NCBI GenBank assembly: GCA_026168455.1
Contig: CM047427.1
Span: 38,630,905-38,694,904 of the forward strand
DNA length: 64,000 nt
From: Theocolax elegans
Lineage: Eukaryota; Arthropoda; Insecta; Hymenoptera; Cerocephalidae
Direction of reading: 5' to 3'
The position numbers and the translations under genes were made by a program. A model generated the notes under the pieces. The model made no database searches. It was not told where the DNA came from and worked only from the letters and a program-made list of their open reading frames with translations. Shown piece after piece: positions 42,800 to 55,002 of the stretch; position 1 is the stretch's first letter; each line of letters opens with the position of its first letter.

Positions 42800-43025
42800 T
42801 TCATATTCCTTGGATTTGAAAAAAATACTGTCACATCCTGGAGATGATGTCCAGGTGGTCAGGGTGCCATCCAGATCATCCGGACATCGTCTACAGGAAA
42901 GTCTACTTGCCATTCTGCATAAATATGCAAAAAATATTGTCACTTCCTGGAGATGATGTCCAGGTGGTCAGGGTGAACTCCAGATCATCCGGACAACGTC
43001 TACAGGAAAGTCTACATGCCATTAC
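42800..43025 (+). repeat. Tandem repeat, about two units of 109 bp
   Basis: CTGGAGATGATGTCCAGGTGGTCAGGGTG-type blocks start at 42838 and 42947, each followed by CCAGATCATCCGGACA and GTCTACAGGAAAGTCTAC. The second unit runs into a short open stretch ending at 43134 that was not recognised. Confidence 0.75.
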
Positions 43026-43139
43026 CCCTCGTGTCAACCACTCACAGGTAAAACCAAATGTGGTAAACGATAAAACTAATCGAACGCCAATTCCGTACGC
43101 CGTGCGCCTTACACCGGAAAAATTCTACTTATAGTATGA

Positions 43140-43952
43140 TATCATCATCTCTCGATTTCTGATTCCATCTAATTCAGCCTTTTTCTTTTCTCTGAATCTA
43201 TAATTCTAACAGATATTTTTTCTTTAATGAGAAAACTTGGGTGTAGAAGTATCTAGTTTTAGAAATCTAACAATTGGGCTGTAAAAATATGAATAATCAA
43301 GTTTTCTGTAAGTTTTTAGATCATAGGTAATCAGGCATAATAATAGCAATTTTTCGAAAATCTTTAAATGATGCAATGCGCTTCGCACTCTCGTTATTAA
43401 TAATTAAATCCTTTGATGTATCACATTTTTAATTACAAAATACTAAATGGATTTACAGTTACAAAATCATATTCGAAACTTTAAAGACAAGTAATTTTAT
43501 AATTGACATAAATCAACTAACTATCGAAGAACTGCTTTAACATCATTTCTTACTGTGCGTTAATGGTTGATATACTTTACCCTAAAAGGCCGGGGTATAA
43601 CAAATTTCAACAGCTCATTATTTTCATAGAAAATTGATTTAACGTCCCTAACTTAGATCAAACCAAGTGTAGATGTTTGCAATTTAGCTGGCTTACGCCT
43701 AGACACGTCTTCCGGCATTCTAATTGTTAATATTAAATTAATTAATATAATTAATACAAGTTAATATTTATTTCTAATTGTTAATATTAAAGTTTTGAAT
43801 ACAACTATGTATTTTGTAAATATAATTTCATTATAAAATAGAGATGAAAAGTATTTATTGCAAATCGTATTTCAAATAAAATAAATTGTCGAAAATGTTT
43901 TTATGTTTGTGAAGAGTTAAAATAGTTGAACATAATATATTATACATATGCA
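43140..43952. other. Non-coding stretch
   Basis: No gene or bounded repeat was supported. Confidence 0.4.
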
Positions 43953-44805
43953 TATGGGCTATTTCACGTCAAGTAGTATGATGAAAATTAAAAATCGCAC
44001 CAAATTTTGAGAACAGTCTGGAAATATCTTCCAGAGAATAGAAAAAAAATTGTAGGTGTTTAAAATTAGTTGACTAAAAGTTATTCCACCATAAAAAATG
44101 GAAATTTTTCAATTTTTTAAAAAAATTGCTATTTTTAAAGCCATTAATCTCAAAATCTATTGATTTTTATGAAAAAACATTACTTACAATTTTTCTTCAT
44201 AATAATCTTTACAACCTACCTACTCAGGTTATAATTCTTAATTTTCGAATCTCGAAAAGATAGAACACCCGGAAATATAAAAAAAATTTGATTATCAAAA
44301 AAAGGCTACCACGCTACAATTGATTTTGAACTAACACCGCTCAAAAGAGCACATTTTTCAAGAGCTTTCGAATGGCCGTGATTAGATTATTGGCCAAGAT
44401 AGCTGGCGATACACTAATTTTCATGTATTTTAAGGTATAGTTAGATCAAAATCAATTGTGACGTGATCGCCTTTTTTTGATAATCAATATTTCCAGGTGG
44501 CCTATCTCTTGGAGATTTTAAAATTAAGAATTGTAACCTGGGTAGATAAGTTTTAAAGATTATTTTGAACAAAAGTTATATGAAATGCTTTTACAAAAAA
44601 TCAATAGATTTTGAGATAAATAGCTTTCAAAATAGCAATTTTTTTAATAAATTGAAAAATTTCCATTTTTTATGGTGAATAACTTTTAGTCAACTACTTT
44701 TAAACACCTACAATTTTTTTCTATTCTCTGGAAGATATTTCCAGACTGTTCTCAAAATTTGGTGCGATTTTAAATTTTCATCATACTACTTGTACGCTTA
44801 TGGGG
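43953..44805. mobile_element. 850-bp palindromic MITE
   Basis: Left arm 43970-44370 and right arm about 44400-44790 are long inverted repeats. They share AAGTAGTATGATGAAAATT near the ends, GCACCAAATTTTGAGAACAG, and TCTATTGATTTTT nearer the centre. The outermost bases have diverged, so the target duplication could not be defined. The family is related to the palindrome at 56332-57300 (shared order of GCACCAAATTTTG, a CAGAATA/GAGAATA block, AAAAGTTATTC). Confidence 0.75.
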
Positions 44806-44809
44806 TAAG

Positions 44810-45462
44810 ATAAGTCAATGATTTTATTGCATTTATAGCTCCCGGGGTAATATAATAATTGATTTTATAACAATTCTCAGTTAGAGGCCAATACAATTAT
44901 ACATTTATACAATTATATATATTAGTTAGATGTATAAATATTTATAACATATTTATTAGTAACCAGTTTAAAACATCAAGCAATATTAAAAAACAAATCA
45001 TGATTTTTTAAAAATTTTTACTAGAATTTTAAGCGCGTAATTTAAAATCGCGCAGGGCTACCACTACAAACATTGAAAACAAAAAATCTAACTTAAGATA
45101 GGTATTTCTTCAATCCATTGACGACATAGGCTCTTTTCCAAGCGGCAACCGGGGTAGATCTTTTTTCAAGCCAACACCGAGATAGGCTCATCTCAGACGT
45201 CGATATACAGAAAAATTTGGTAAAATGACGAAGGTAGATTTGTACACCACAAATATTTTACAAAGTAATTTAAATTAATAAAAATAATCGTTTATTTTGT
45301 GTATATAAAAATTGTGCATTTAAATATTTTTTACTTATTCTGATATGCAGAATTAGATTTTTGGATGGATAAAATATTTTTGATCGTACAACCCTTTTTT
45401 TACTATAAAGGTTTTTATTAATTATAACTATATTCAATGTTTTAAACTAATATAGATTAAAT
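44810..45462. other. AT-rich non-coding stretch
   Basis: No gene was seen. Confidence 0.4.
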
Positions 45463-46480
45463 TGTGACATGGCAGTTCTAACTGCATGTCACATACTTAC
45501 TTTATATTTATAGTGTATATTAATTATTCCAAAGCCCCGTAGCTTATAGGAATTAATTGTAAAACTCACTCGGAATCCAGATAGTCTAGACCGTGAGGAA
45601 AGAGTTCGGACTTTTAGTTATTGACATGCGCACACACACAAACACTATTACAGAAAATTTCCTAATTCCTTTGAAAACCTTGCAGCTCCTTAAAAATCCT
45701 TTTAGCACCTTGGTAGTCCTTATAGCTCTTTGAAAGCCTAGCTTTGAAGATGATGACCAGCTATGTATAACGCCGAGCTGTACCAAGTCTGTATATTATT
45801 GTACTCGAGCTTCTACCAGTAAATCGCACTTAAAATAGATATTAAAATCAAGGACAAATTCGACATTAATTTGAATTTGATATAAGGAACATTTACTGCT
45901 TGTTTGGTTTTCAAGCTGTTCCTGTATACGTTACTAATGTCGATCTTCCAGAATGGCATGTTGATTGTAAGGTGCGAGAAGGAGAGAGAGAAAGAGAGAA
46001 GTTGCGCTATACACACAGTATACGCGCGTCGGATTGGCCGAGTCAAGCGGACGAGTTGGGACTGTTGTGTCAAGCGCATGCGCGCGGACTCGCTGCTCGG
46101 CTCAACACTACGAACTCGGTGATTCCGAGTCGGGCCGTCGAACGAGACGTTGAACATAGATTTTACGTAGTTATTACCGAGAGTGGCTATATTTTATTTA
46201 ATTGTTTCTTGTCGAGCATCTGCAGGTGAGAATTCCTGCCTAAACTCCCTGTTTTCCAGCTTCCCGTGAAAGCTGTGATTTGTGCGTGTGTGTGCGGTAA
46301 TCGCGTGTAGTAAAAGATATAAATTTTGCCGCGTGAACGCGGCTGGCAACCGTGACTAGTTTGTTCGTTTATTTTGTGTATTCTTACTACTTGATTATTA
46401 TTAAAGTCTCTAGCTCGAATAAAAGTGTTGTTATTTTATTGTATGGGAGCCGTTCACCCTGATCCCCAGTGAACGTGTTT
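45463..46480 (+). repeat. LTR (solo or degraded), plus strand
   Basis: The block starts TGTGACATGGCAGTTC and folds back on AACTGCATGTCACA, like the LTRs at 60609 and 18021. It holds a GC-rich central part and AATAAA near 46420, and ends CACCCTGATCCCCAGTGAACGTG near 46478, close to the end of the LTR at 61750 (CACCCTAATCCCCAGTGGAC). No internal retroelement sequence is attached and no clear target duplication was found. The ORFs within it are treated as chance. Confidence 0.6.
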
Positions 46481-46486
46481 TAAAAT

Positions 46487-46777
46487 ATTTCAATAGATTA
46501 TTCTTGAAATTTATAAACTTTTTCAAATTTAATGTATATAAGAAAAAATTGTTAGATTTTGAGTTATTAAGTGATAAAAATGACAAAAAAGTAATTTTTT
46601 TTAAAAAGATTCGATTTTTTGATTGGCTACAGCTCTGGTACTAATTGAAATTCAGGTTGAAAAATTTAGCTACACTCTAATCAAGTAGTTTTTTACTGAT
46701 TCCATACATTAAAACAAAATTCTATTTTTTAACTGGACTACTTCACATGGAATCTCCCATATATATATATATATATT
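46487..46777 (+). repeat. Fragment of a palindromic MITE
   Basis: ACTACTTCACATGGAATCTCCCATATATA at the right end resembles the end of the palindrome at 57280-57306 (CACTTCACGTGGAATACCCCA then TATATA), and TTAGATTTTGAGTTAT occurs inside as in that family. Only one arm seems present. A (TA)n tract follows to 46777. Confidence 0.5.
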
Positions 46778-46780
46778 TAT

Positions 46781-47560
46781 TGTGACGGAGTGAGTACTGG
46801 GGAATGTAATGCCCAGGATAGGCCCAATCTGTCTCAACTTACCAACCTAAGTATAAAGTCCCACAATGCGGCCGGGAATCACTTTGATTCCCGTGCAATG
46901 CCGTTAACAAGGCCAAACACTCTGTTTGGCTTTAAGACCGTGTGTTGGAGCCTATGCCCAAAATTGCCAACTAGATTGTACGCCGGAGAGGGCGATTCGT
47001 TGGAAAGGAATAAACTATTTTTAATAAATCGGGAAATAACAACTAAGGGGGAGTCAATCAGTTAAAAACCACTAGCGAACGCGTCATAAGAAACCGATCA
47101 GGGAATGATCGGTTATTTAACCTGATGGCTGTGACGTCACGCCGTGTGACGTATACAGCTCTGACGTAGGGAGCTAGAACGCAGGAGCTGCTTACGTAAC
47201 GCGCGTCTTCTCTCGTGAAGTGGACCCCGCGAACCACCGACCTGACTACCCGGGCGGGATTTGTCACGAAAGCCGGAGAAAGAGGGGAACACTCCCTCAC
47301 CTGGACCGCACCAGGAATTTGGAAAAATATCAACGGGACACGCGGGTTCAACGTGGTGTAACACTCACCTTTGTATTCACGAGACACCGCTCGAAATACT
47401 TTGGAACGGCAGGAACAGACGTGGACGGAATCTGGAGTGGTGGAGGCGTATGGCTTTGCTCCCGTCCGCATCCACACCGTATCACTCACACCCACACTTC
47501 CCCGGTAAACACAATAAAAAGACCGGTATCTCGGCCTGTATTTTAACACCGTGCGCGCGC
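46781..47560 (-). repeat. Solo LTR of the 1-2190 Gypsy family, minus strand
   Basis: The portion 46790-47225 is the inverse of 1810-2175 (shared GGGAATCACTTTGATTCCCG, CCAAACACT, GACGTCAC and TCTCTCGTGAAGTGG). Its minus-strand end is ...ACTCCGTCACA at 46781. The start was not pinned down; sequence up to about 47560 is GC-rich and LTR-like. No coding sequence of the element is attached. Confidence 0.6.
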
Positions 47561-47645
47561 TATATCGGTACTATCAGCTGGGCGCGCACGACTCTCGGGG
47601 GTTCGTGCGCGCGCAGCGCTGTATATACTCTTTCAATGTATAACT

Positions 47646-47702
47646 GTGTGTGTGTGTGTGTGTGTTTGTGTGCGTGGGTGCGTGCGTGCGTATGTGTATG
47701 TG
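47646..47702. repeat. (GT)n / GTGC microsatellite
   Basis: A GT dinucleotide run merges into GCGTGC and GTATGT variants. Confidence 0.85.
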
Positions 47703-48460
47703 TAAAATTATACCTATTTACTCTTCGCATTTTTCACTACTGTAATTTTTATATTTTACACTTTTCTAAAATGTAATTATCGTAATTTCCATTGTATGAA
47801 GTGTAATTTAGATATTTTATCAGTTGCAAACTGTAATTTTAGGTTTTTACACTTTTCGTAAATTGTAAAATCACCAATTTAAACATTCTAGCGTCGAATT
47901 TTACAGTTTAGGGTTTAGAGTGTATATGAATTTGTCAGTTCTTTGGCAAGTGTAAAAGTTATTTAGTAATTTTGTATCTTTTACGCGTATAGGATTATTT
48001 TTATCTCAACGCTTAGTAAGACATATGTTTGACAGTTACATTGATAAAAATAATTTAAAATGTAACTCAATATTGTATTTAAGTGGATGTCTATCGTTCT
48101 TTATTCTTATTACAGTTGCAAAAAGGCAATTTTTTTCTGTAAAGCTAATATATGTGTTCGATTCTTTGACAAGTAGGAAAGTCATTGAGTAATTTATGTA
48201 TTTATTCCAACGCTGACTAATATTAAAATGTAATAGTTATACATTGACTTAAATAATGTAAAAAAAAGAATGTTAATTTAGTCGAGATGTTATTGTTTTT
48301 CTACTAAAAGACTGACATATTTTTTACTTATAGATTAAAATGATTCTTAAGTATAATATTATTTTCTATTAGTTATCAAAATTACAAAATAAGCAGATAT
48401 TAGTTTTCTACCGTAAGATTTTTTATTTTATACGAATATAGCTTATTTAAATTTTTTGAT

Positions 48461-48464
<4 letters not shown>
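47703..48464. other. AT-rich stretch with scattered TGTAATTT motifs
   Basis: ACACTTTTC and TGTAATTTT recur irregularly between 47735 and 47880. No gene was seen. Confidence 0.4.
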
Positions 48465-48465
<1 letters not shown>

Positions 48466-48512
<47 letters not shown>

Positions 48513-48535
48513 GTAATAATAATAGTAATAATATT
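48466..48535. repeat. (AAT)n microsatellite
   Basis: More than fifteen AAT units with a few AGT variants lie at the 3' side of the adjacent minus-strand LINE fragment, a common position for such tails. Confidence 0.85.
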
Positions 48536-48544
48536 TTTTGTTTA

Positions 48545-48910
48545 GAAAGGGGGGAGGGAAATCGGACAGTACCTATTGAGGATTTTCCTCTCCGGAAACC
48601 GTATTGTTTTTCGAAGAGGTCACCTGCAGCCTAAATCACAGTCTGCAGGCGTGATCGCACTAGTTTTTCAACAAATTTACTCGCGGTGTCCAACATGCAC
48701 AGCGGCCTGTACGATGATGGCGCATCCGCCGGCCCTTTGCTCTTGCTTATCAGAACCAATCTTACCTTTTTCCAGGACACGTAAATACTCTGGATACTCT
48801 GGTACCCCATTTTGTCCCAGTGCCTTCTTGCTCTTCAATGTGCGCACAGCCATCTCTTGCTCCACTCTGGTGTAGAGCGCAGCCTCGAGCTGCAGAGCTA
48901 CGTGGGTCAC
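48545..48910 (-). pseudogene. LINE reverse transcriptase fragment
   Basis: On the minus strand the sequence reads LKSKKALGQNGVPEYPEY, then in another frame KKVRLVLISKSKGPADAPSS, YRPLCMLDTASKFVEKLV and AAGDLFEKQYGF. These match the first third of an R1/Jockey-type reverse transcriptase (KAPGPDGVP, then YRPISLLDTAGK, then QxGFR). One frameshift separates the two parts. It is truncated at both ends, and related to but distinct from the LINE at 62185-63989. Confidence 0.75.
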
Positions 48911-49535
48911 CTAACACCCTAAATGTCGTTCCGCTGATGTTGGCAACGAAGTAGAATTGGAGATCAATAGTCCGATATGCTGAAGGTATTCTTCGACAAA
49001 AGCGAGCTGCCAGTTATTTTTTAATTTATTAGAAACTACTATTAATTTTAAATAATCAAGTATATTAATTATTTGTAGTAATAAATAACTAAAGGCATAC
49101 AAATGATACTACAAGTAAAATTATTGAAATCACAGTTGTATGGACAAGTATTTCTATTGAAAAATAACATATTTATTGCAGCCAAGTATATTTCCCACAT
49201 TATTTGGCTTAAACATCGAAAAACACCTTCTGTGAAATTTTCTGTTTCTATGCAATTACATCAAGTGCCGAAACTTATTTATTATTTCATATGATATGGA
49301 TATATACCCTCGATTCAAAATTGTACGAGACTAGTAAATCAGAATGAACTGCCGAAACACATAACCAGCGTTGGTACAAGAATTTTTTTATTTTAAAACA
49401 TTAAAAGAAACAGAAATTTTGGTTTTATTACAGAAATTAATTTCGCACTAATGAATATGATTATAAGTAATATTGTTTATTTATTTCTGTATGATATGAG
49501 AGGAGTAAAAATTACAAAATAAATTTGTGTAATAT
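48911..49535. other. AT-rich stretch, no gene supported
   Basis: A 63-codon frame at 49103-49294 has no recognisable motif. Confidence 0.4.
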
Positions 49536-50908
49536 ATGAGCAAATCCCCAAAACTTTTGAAATTTGCTATTAGATAAAACCAAAATTTCTTTTTCAAAAC
49601 ACAGCTGTGAAAATTTTTTTCCTCGTTAAGTTGACCTTGAATAGCACTAAAAAATACGAGCTTATGATATTTTCAAAACCTTCTCTTTTTAAACAGCATA
49701 AATAACCTAAAATTAAATTTGTTTAAATAAAGTCATTTTTAATAGGTCAAGATTGTCAGATATTGAAATAAAAATGTATCAAATAATTTTATATTTTTCA
49801 AATTTTATAAATAATATAACAAATTAATAATTATTAATAACAGTATACTAGTTACAAAAACTAACTATTTAATACAACGTATAAATTTAATTGTATATAA
49901 TATACAAAACACATACTTTAATACAAGTTGTGAATACTAAGTACTTTTTTTTGGTAGATTTTTTTTGTAACCTTTTTCTTTGATTTTGTTACTTTTTTCA
50001 ATTTTTCATCAGATTCCATTTCGTTGGTTATTACAGATGTTTATTCGTTGTATTATATTAATATTAATTTATTATTATTTTTCTAATTGCGTTCTACAGC
50101 TTAAAGGGAAGCCGTACTACCTACAGTACGATAATTCATTTTATTCAATGTAAGCGTATAATTTTGAAATTTCGCCAACCTACCAACAATCTATAGATTT
50201 TATAGTATGTAGATACGTTCGTACCATTGCGTTTAAATAAAAATTGACTGCGTAAAATGAAAAATCGTGTATGTCGGTATATAGGTATAATACATAAGAT
50301 AGCGGTATCACCTTAAGCACGGTTCAAAACGCGAATAAATAGGATAAATATAAAGTGGCCTTCAGTTATACATCAATCGTAAAGGTATTTTTGATGTGCC
50401 GAGCAGAAACGCCTCTTTTTAACTCGAGGGGCGCATCGACCACGTTGGCTACAAAAGTCTTTAACTCAGAGTATTTACAAGGCACAGAAATAAAAAAAAT
50501 TTTGTTAGATTGATATTTTGAGGTAGAATTTTTAAAAAGTGAGTAACACTTCTATTAGTATTTTTAATTTTTTTCTTGATAAAAGCACATTCTTGAACCT
50601 TATTAATTTCAATAGTATTTATTGAAAGGAAATTAAAAAAAAATTTTGAAGTAATTTATCCAAGACTTTTCTTTTTTACAATGGTAAGATAATTTTTTTA
50701 TTGCGAGTTACAACTTAAATTCTTGAAAAAACCATACATTTTCAATTTATAACTTCGTAACTACAATCGATGGTCCAAAATAAACTAATGGACATTATTA
50801 GACATCATTTTTTCTATAAGTAACTGTACTGAAGTATCGATTCGTTCATATTATAGCACAGTTATCCTGGAGTAACAACAATTTTAAAAGTTTTGGGGAT
50901 TTGCTCAT
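49536..50908. mobile_element. 1.37-kb element with 27-bp terminal inverted repeats
   Basis: ATGAGCAAATCCCCAAAACTTTT at 49536 is mirrored by AAAAGTTTTGGGGATTTGCTCAT ending at 50908, with one mismatch in the next few bases. The interior is A/T-rich with no ORF of note, so it would be a non-autonomous DNA transposon. No convincing target duplication was found; the superfamily is unknown. Confidence 0.6.
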
Positions 50909-51055
50909 TTATCTTTCTGAAAAAATGATCATTTATCAACAGAAATACTTGTTGACTCTATTTTGATTTCAAGACTTTCTATTGCAAAAACTTTTCCTTC
51001 CCACCAATTAACTTCCATTTCACTCTCATTACACCATTCAAAGTTCAAGCTGGCA

Positions 51056-51172
51056 TTTCGAGAGCCCCTTCAAAAAATATCGGTCATGATGGGATCTCAG
51101 TTTATTTGCTGAAACTTTTAGGCCCTCAGATCACAAACCATTTGATATCTGTTTTTTCAATAAGCTGGGATT
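51056..51172 (+). pseudogene. Short reverse transcriptase fragment
   Basis: The frame SRAPSKNIGHDGISVYLLK then LLGPQITNHLISVF fits the K-G-x-D-G-I-(S/P) region of non-LTR reverse transcriptases. Only about 39 codons are preserved, and the LINE clade is not clear. Confidence 0.5.
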
Positions 51173-51175
51173 AAA

Positions 51176-51885
51176 AATAATTAATCATGATATTCAATAA
51201 AATGAATTTTATTTCTAATAAAAGTGAGAACATTATTTATATAGAGTAGCCAGAGAACTGAGTGCTCACGCGCTAGTATGCCCGTCTTTTTAAACGTACA
51301 TTCTCCTCTTACGCTTAATTTTCTTGAAATTTCTCCGCTATCGCGGGTTACTTCCCCTTCAACCTCTCGTGGTCTCGCGACTCTAAGCGCGGTATTGACT
51401 ATTCGTGTAGTCGTTAATTTTATCTAATCGCGTAAACAAAATTTTCTTACTGTCTATCCAGTTCATAATCTGATATCGAAAATCCGTAGCTTTTCGCAAA
51501 TAAAATCGTAATCTCGAGATAATTCTCTTTTGAGAATCAAGTCCTCCCGGCAGTGTACGGCATATTCTTGAGATTAACAACTATCCGAATAGAAAATTTT
51601 CCCAGCACAGCACGGCATAGACGAGAGCTTGAAGAATATCCCTTTTCATTCGATTTTGCTATATTGCGTTATTTAACTTTTAAAATGTTAACTAAAATAA
51701 ATCATTAAAATATAAGATTTCTTTGGCAACTCTTTACAAATATTTAAAAATGTATATAATTTTATTAACTCATAAATATCTTATATTATTTTAAAGTGAA
51801 CCCGCAAATTTCTCCGTCCGTCCGTCCCCTTTTAATTGTTGAGTGATCTTATTATTATTCTGATGATGGTTTCATTCTTCTTTCA
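51176..51885. other. Non-coding stretch
   Basis: No gene or bounded repeat was supported. Confidence 0.4.
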
Positions 51886-52112
51886 CTGGTGTTTTTCTAT
51901 GGCGTTTTGGGAAGGTTTTTTTCTGTAGTGTTCTTTTCTGGTACTTTTCTAGGGTGTATTTCTATGGCGATTTCCTTTAGTGTATTTTTATTGGGTTTTC
52001 TATGGTATCTTTCTATAGTAATTTCTATGGGGGTTTTCTATGGTATTTTAGTATGGGGGTTTTTATGGTATTTTAGCATGGTAGTTTTCCATGGGGTATC
52101 TATAATGTTTTA
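51886..52112 (+). repeat. Degenerate minisatellite (TTTTCTATGGTATT)
   Basis: Units of about 14-18 bases with the core TTTCTATGG(T/G)NTTT run through 225 bases. The 74-codon ORF across it is a by-product of the repeat. Confidence 0.65.
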
Positions 52113-52159
52113 GTATTAAATATTTTACGTCTATATACATTTCTTGAAACTGTAATATA

Positions 52160-52690
52160 AATTATACATAGAAATGGGTTCATGAAGTTATTATTTGAAT
52201 ATTTAAATGTTTAAAAAAAGTTTTGCTCAAACTATGGCTGCGTTAAAAATATAGTAAATAATATAATATCGCAAGTTGCAGACAACTTACATGTAAAAAT
52301 TGTTTCTATAAATTTGTTGATTAAGGTAGACAATTGATGTTTTTAATTTATACTACTATATGTATTATTAATTAATAAAATTATTTTATAAATTAAGATT
52401 GAAGAATTATTTTGCTTGATGCAGACAATTTAATAAATTAGAATTAATTATTTTATAAGTAATCTTATATAAATATGTCATTTGATATCGACAATTTATT
52501 AGTTTCAACATTTGTTTATTTTATAAGTTATGTCATATAAATAGGTTAATAATTATAAGTTTATTATAAGGTTTATTTTAGAAGATATCTCATATAAATA
52601 GGTTAATAATGATTTTTTTTGCTATCCTCCAGTACTAGCATTAGTGAAAATGCTGCTGCAGATTCATTTATTTTTTAATCTATTGCATTT
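52160..52690 (-). repeat. Diverged Helitron-associated satellite
   Basis: ACTATGGCTGCGTTAAAAAT, GTTGCAGACAACTT and TTGATGCAGACAATTTA match the satellite at 32960-35030 (ATATGGCTGCATTAAAAAT, ATGCAGACAATT). It lies directly next to the helicase fragment, as in the first copy. Confidence 0.7.
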
Positions 52691-53218
52691 TCACATGATT
52701 TTCAAAGAATTTGTATATAATGATTCATATTTTGCGATATGATTACATTTTTTAATTTTTTGTATTATTGTTTTACTCACACACATCAATATCTGTAGTA
52801 CTTCCTTGTATATAACATTTTTTAAGTAAACAGTGTTTTCATATTTATTTTTATCTTTTCCTTTTCCTAAAGCAATGTTTAGTAATAATTCATTCAAATT
52901 TTTTTGTGTTGATTTTGATAATGCAACATATAGTTGTTCATGACTAAATACTGGTGATGGTAAATAAACTCCAATTTTTTCGTAAGATTGACCTTGAGAT
53001 TTATTAATTGTCATTGTAAAGCCTAATTTTATTGGAGAATGTTTTCTGCGCATATTAAACAGACTATCTTCTTTTGAAGGTGACAAAGTTATACGTGGTA
53101 TGAAAACTAAATGTCGAATATTTTTACCACTTCTGATTTCTGATTGAATAGAATATTGCAGTAATGTTTTTATAATTAATCTTGTACTGTTACATAGACC
53201 TTTATTTAAGGGGGTGCC
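52691..53218 (-). pseudogene. Helitron helicase C-terminal fragment
   Basis: The 131-codon ORF (53086-52691) contains [20 protein letters not shown] and VFSHEQLYVALSKSTQ, the last two motifs of the Pif1-type helicase in Helitrons. The sequence up to 53218 (LCNSTRLIIKTLLQY, then HLVFIPRITLSPSKED) continues the same domain. The match to 35040-35200 shows this is a second copy of the same or a close Helitron family. Everything upstream in the gene is missing; truncation is abrupt at about 53218. Confidence 0.85.
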
Positions 53219-53384
53219 ATAGTGAAAAACTATCGACGAAGCGTCGGTAATGTAGTAAGCTGTAATGTATTAGTAGCGCCATCATCCGTTGAAAAATTAT
53301 ATTAATCTATAACCTCACAGTAGATGGCGCCAATAGTACATTCCAGCCATCATATTCATTCACAAATAACCTTTGTAGATTGCA

Positions 53385-53990
53385 TTATTTAACACAAAAT
53401 ATGCAGATGATGCAGGAATATTTTAATCAGAATGTTTACAATAATCTTTTTGACAACAATTGCTATATACTTTCCAAGCAATCGTTTTCTGCATTTTGTT
53501 ATGCAGACGATGCAGAAATTTTACAACTTAATTTTTACAAACATAATTTGATATTTATTACTACATTTTCCGTGCAATCATTTTCTGCATTTTGATATGC
53601 AGACGATGCAGGAATTTTACAACTTAATTTTTACAAACATAATTTGACATTTATTACTACATTTTCCGTGCAATCGATTTCTGCATTTTGATACGCAGAC
53701 GATGCAGGAATTTTACAACTTAACTTTTACAAACATAATTTGACATTTATTACTACATTTTCCGTGCAATCGTTTTCTGCATTTTGATACGCAGACGATA
53801 CAGGAATTTTGAAACCATAATTATTACAATAATCAATTTATCATCTATTGCTATATATTTTTCATGCAATCGTTGGTTGCTTTTTAAAACACTGACGATG
53901 CAGGAAATTGTTAACAAATAAATTGATCAATAATTAATTTGAGAGCCATTCGTTTTTTGCATACTGACATGCAGACGATGCGAAGAATTT
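53385..53990 (+). repeat. 96-bp tandem satellite, about six units
   Basis: CTGCATTTTG(A/T)TA(T/C)GCAGACGATGCAG recurs at 53489, 53585, 53681 and 53778, with decayed units before and after (to about 53985). Each unit holds a small palindrome (CTGCAT...ATGCAG) and TTTTACAACTTAATTTTTAC. The 71-codon ORF here is only the repeat in frame. Confidence 0.85.
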
Positions 53991-54342
53991 TTTTTCACTC
54001 ACTTCTTTTAATAAAACGTTTTTGACAGTATTACTACACTTTTTATACATTCATTTTCTGCATCTGATATGCTGTTCAATGCAATCATTATATGAATTAC
54101 CTTATTTTACCCAAATCTACTTAATAAAAATTTATGTTGGCATCGTAGCTAAGCGCTAGCTGGTGTTGACATGGGCATTGCAAATAGTAGTTAGATGCAG
54201 GACTAGTTGGCTAGTAGACAGCAGATAAATAAAGGATCCATTGTCATCGCAGTCTGCACTTGGTGGAAGATTCTATGAATGTTGTACTAAACTTTAATCC
54301 TAATCCGACCATTGACAGGAATGTACAAATGCACTAAGACAT

Positions 54343-54630
54343 TAACCTGGAAGTACCTAAAAAGTTTTTTTACATGAACTAATCATTCACACATATAAAA
54401 GAAAACCGATGCAATAATTGAAGAGTAAAAACAGTAACCTAATCTACAAACACAACTCTCATAATTACGGTCAATCGGTTAATTTTTCACACACAAGATA
54501 GTACTACATCCTTCACACATAATTTGATTGCACTTCTTTAGGTAGAGAATAAGATCTGCATAATGGTTTGTCGTTGGGTATTATTTCCAAAGACAATAAT
54601 ATGTATGCAATCAAACATAACCTTTATTAT
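54343..54630 (+). repeat. Direct repeat, copy 1 (about 280 bp)
   Basis: It matches 55003-55272 in the same orientation: ATTAACCTGGAAGTACCTAAA, ATGCAATAATTGAAGAG, TACGGTCAATC(G/A)GTTAAT and TTTCCAAAGAC/TTTTCAAAGAC blocks in the same order. The parent element is unknown. Confidence 0.75.
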
Positions 54631-55002
54631 GTGTATGCAAGGAGTACCTGAAATTTCTCGTATATGGACTGCTTAATTACTAATATAGACAAAAGCCGGT
54701 GCATTAATTGAAGTACTTGGGTTTGGTAGATGATTAGTGGACGTAAATAAGGACAGTAACCAACCCACAGGTAGAGATCCTATGGCAACTGTAACAAGCA
54801 GTTAGATGGAAATTCCATTGCTATTATAAACAGCTGTTCGAGGTCCAATTGGCAATTGTATTCAGCATTAGCTAGAGGATACAATAATATTATAGGTCTA
54901 CTGTTAATTCGAAAATTTCAAGCGTGTCGTAGCCATCTATTAGTAACTGGAGGTTACTTGTATTAAGAAAGACCAAATTAATTTCAATCACTTCATTTTG
55001 AT

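Noticed and set aside
51889..52113. 74-codon ORF rich in Phe, Gly and Val resembling a membrane protein
   Set aside because: It is produced by a degenerate TTTTCTATGG minisatellite.
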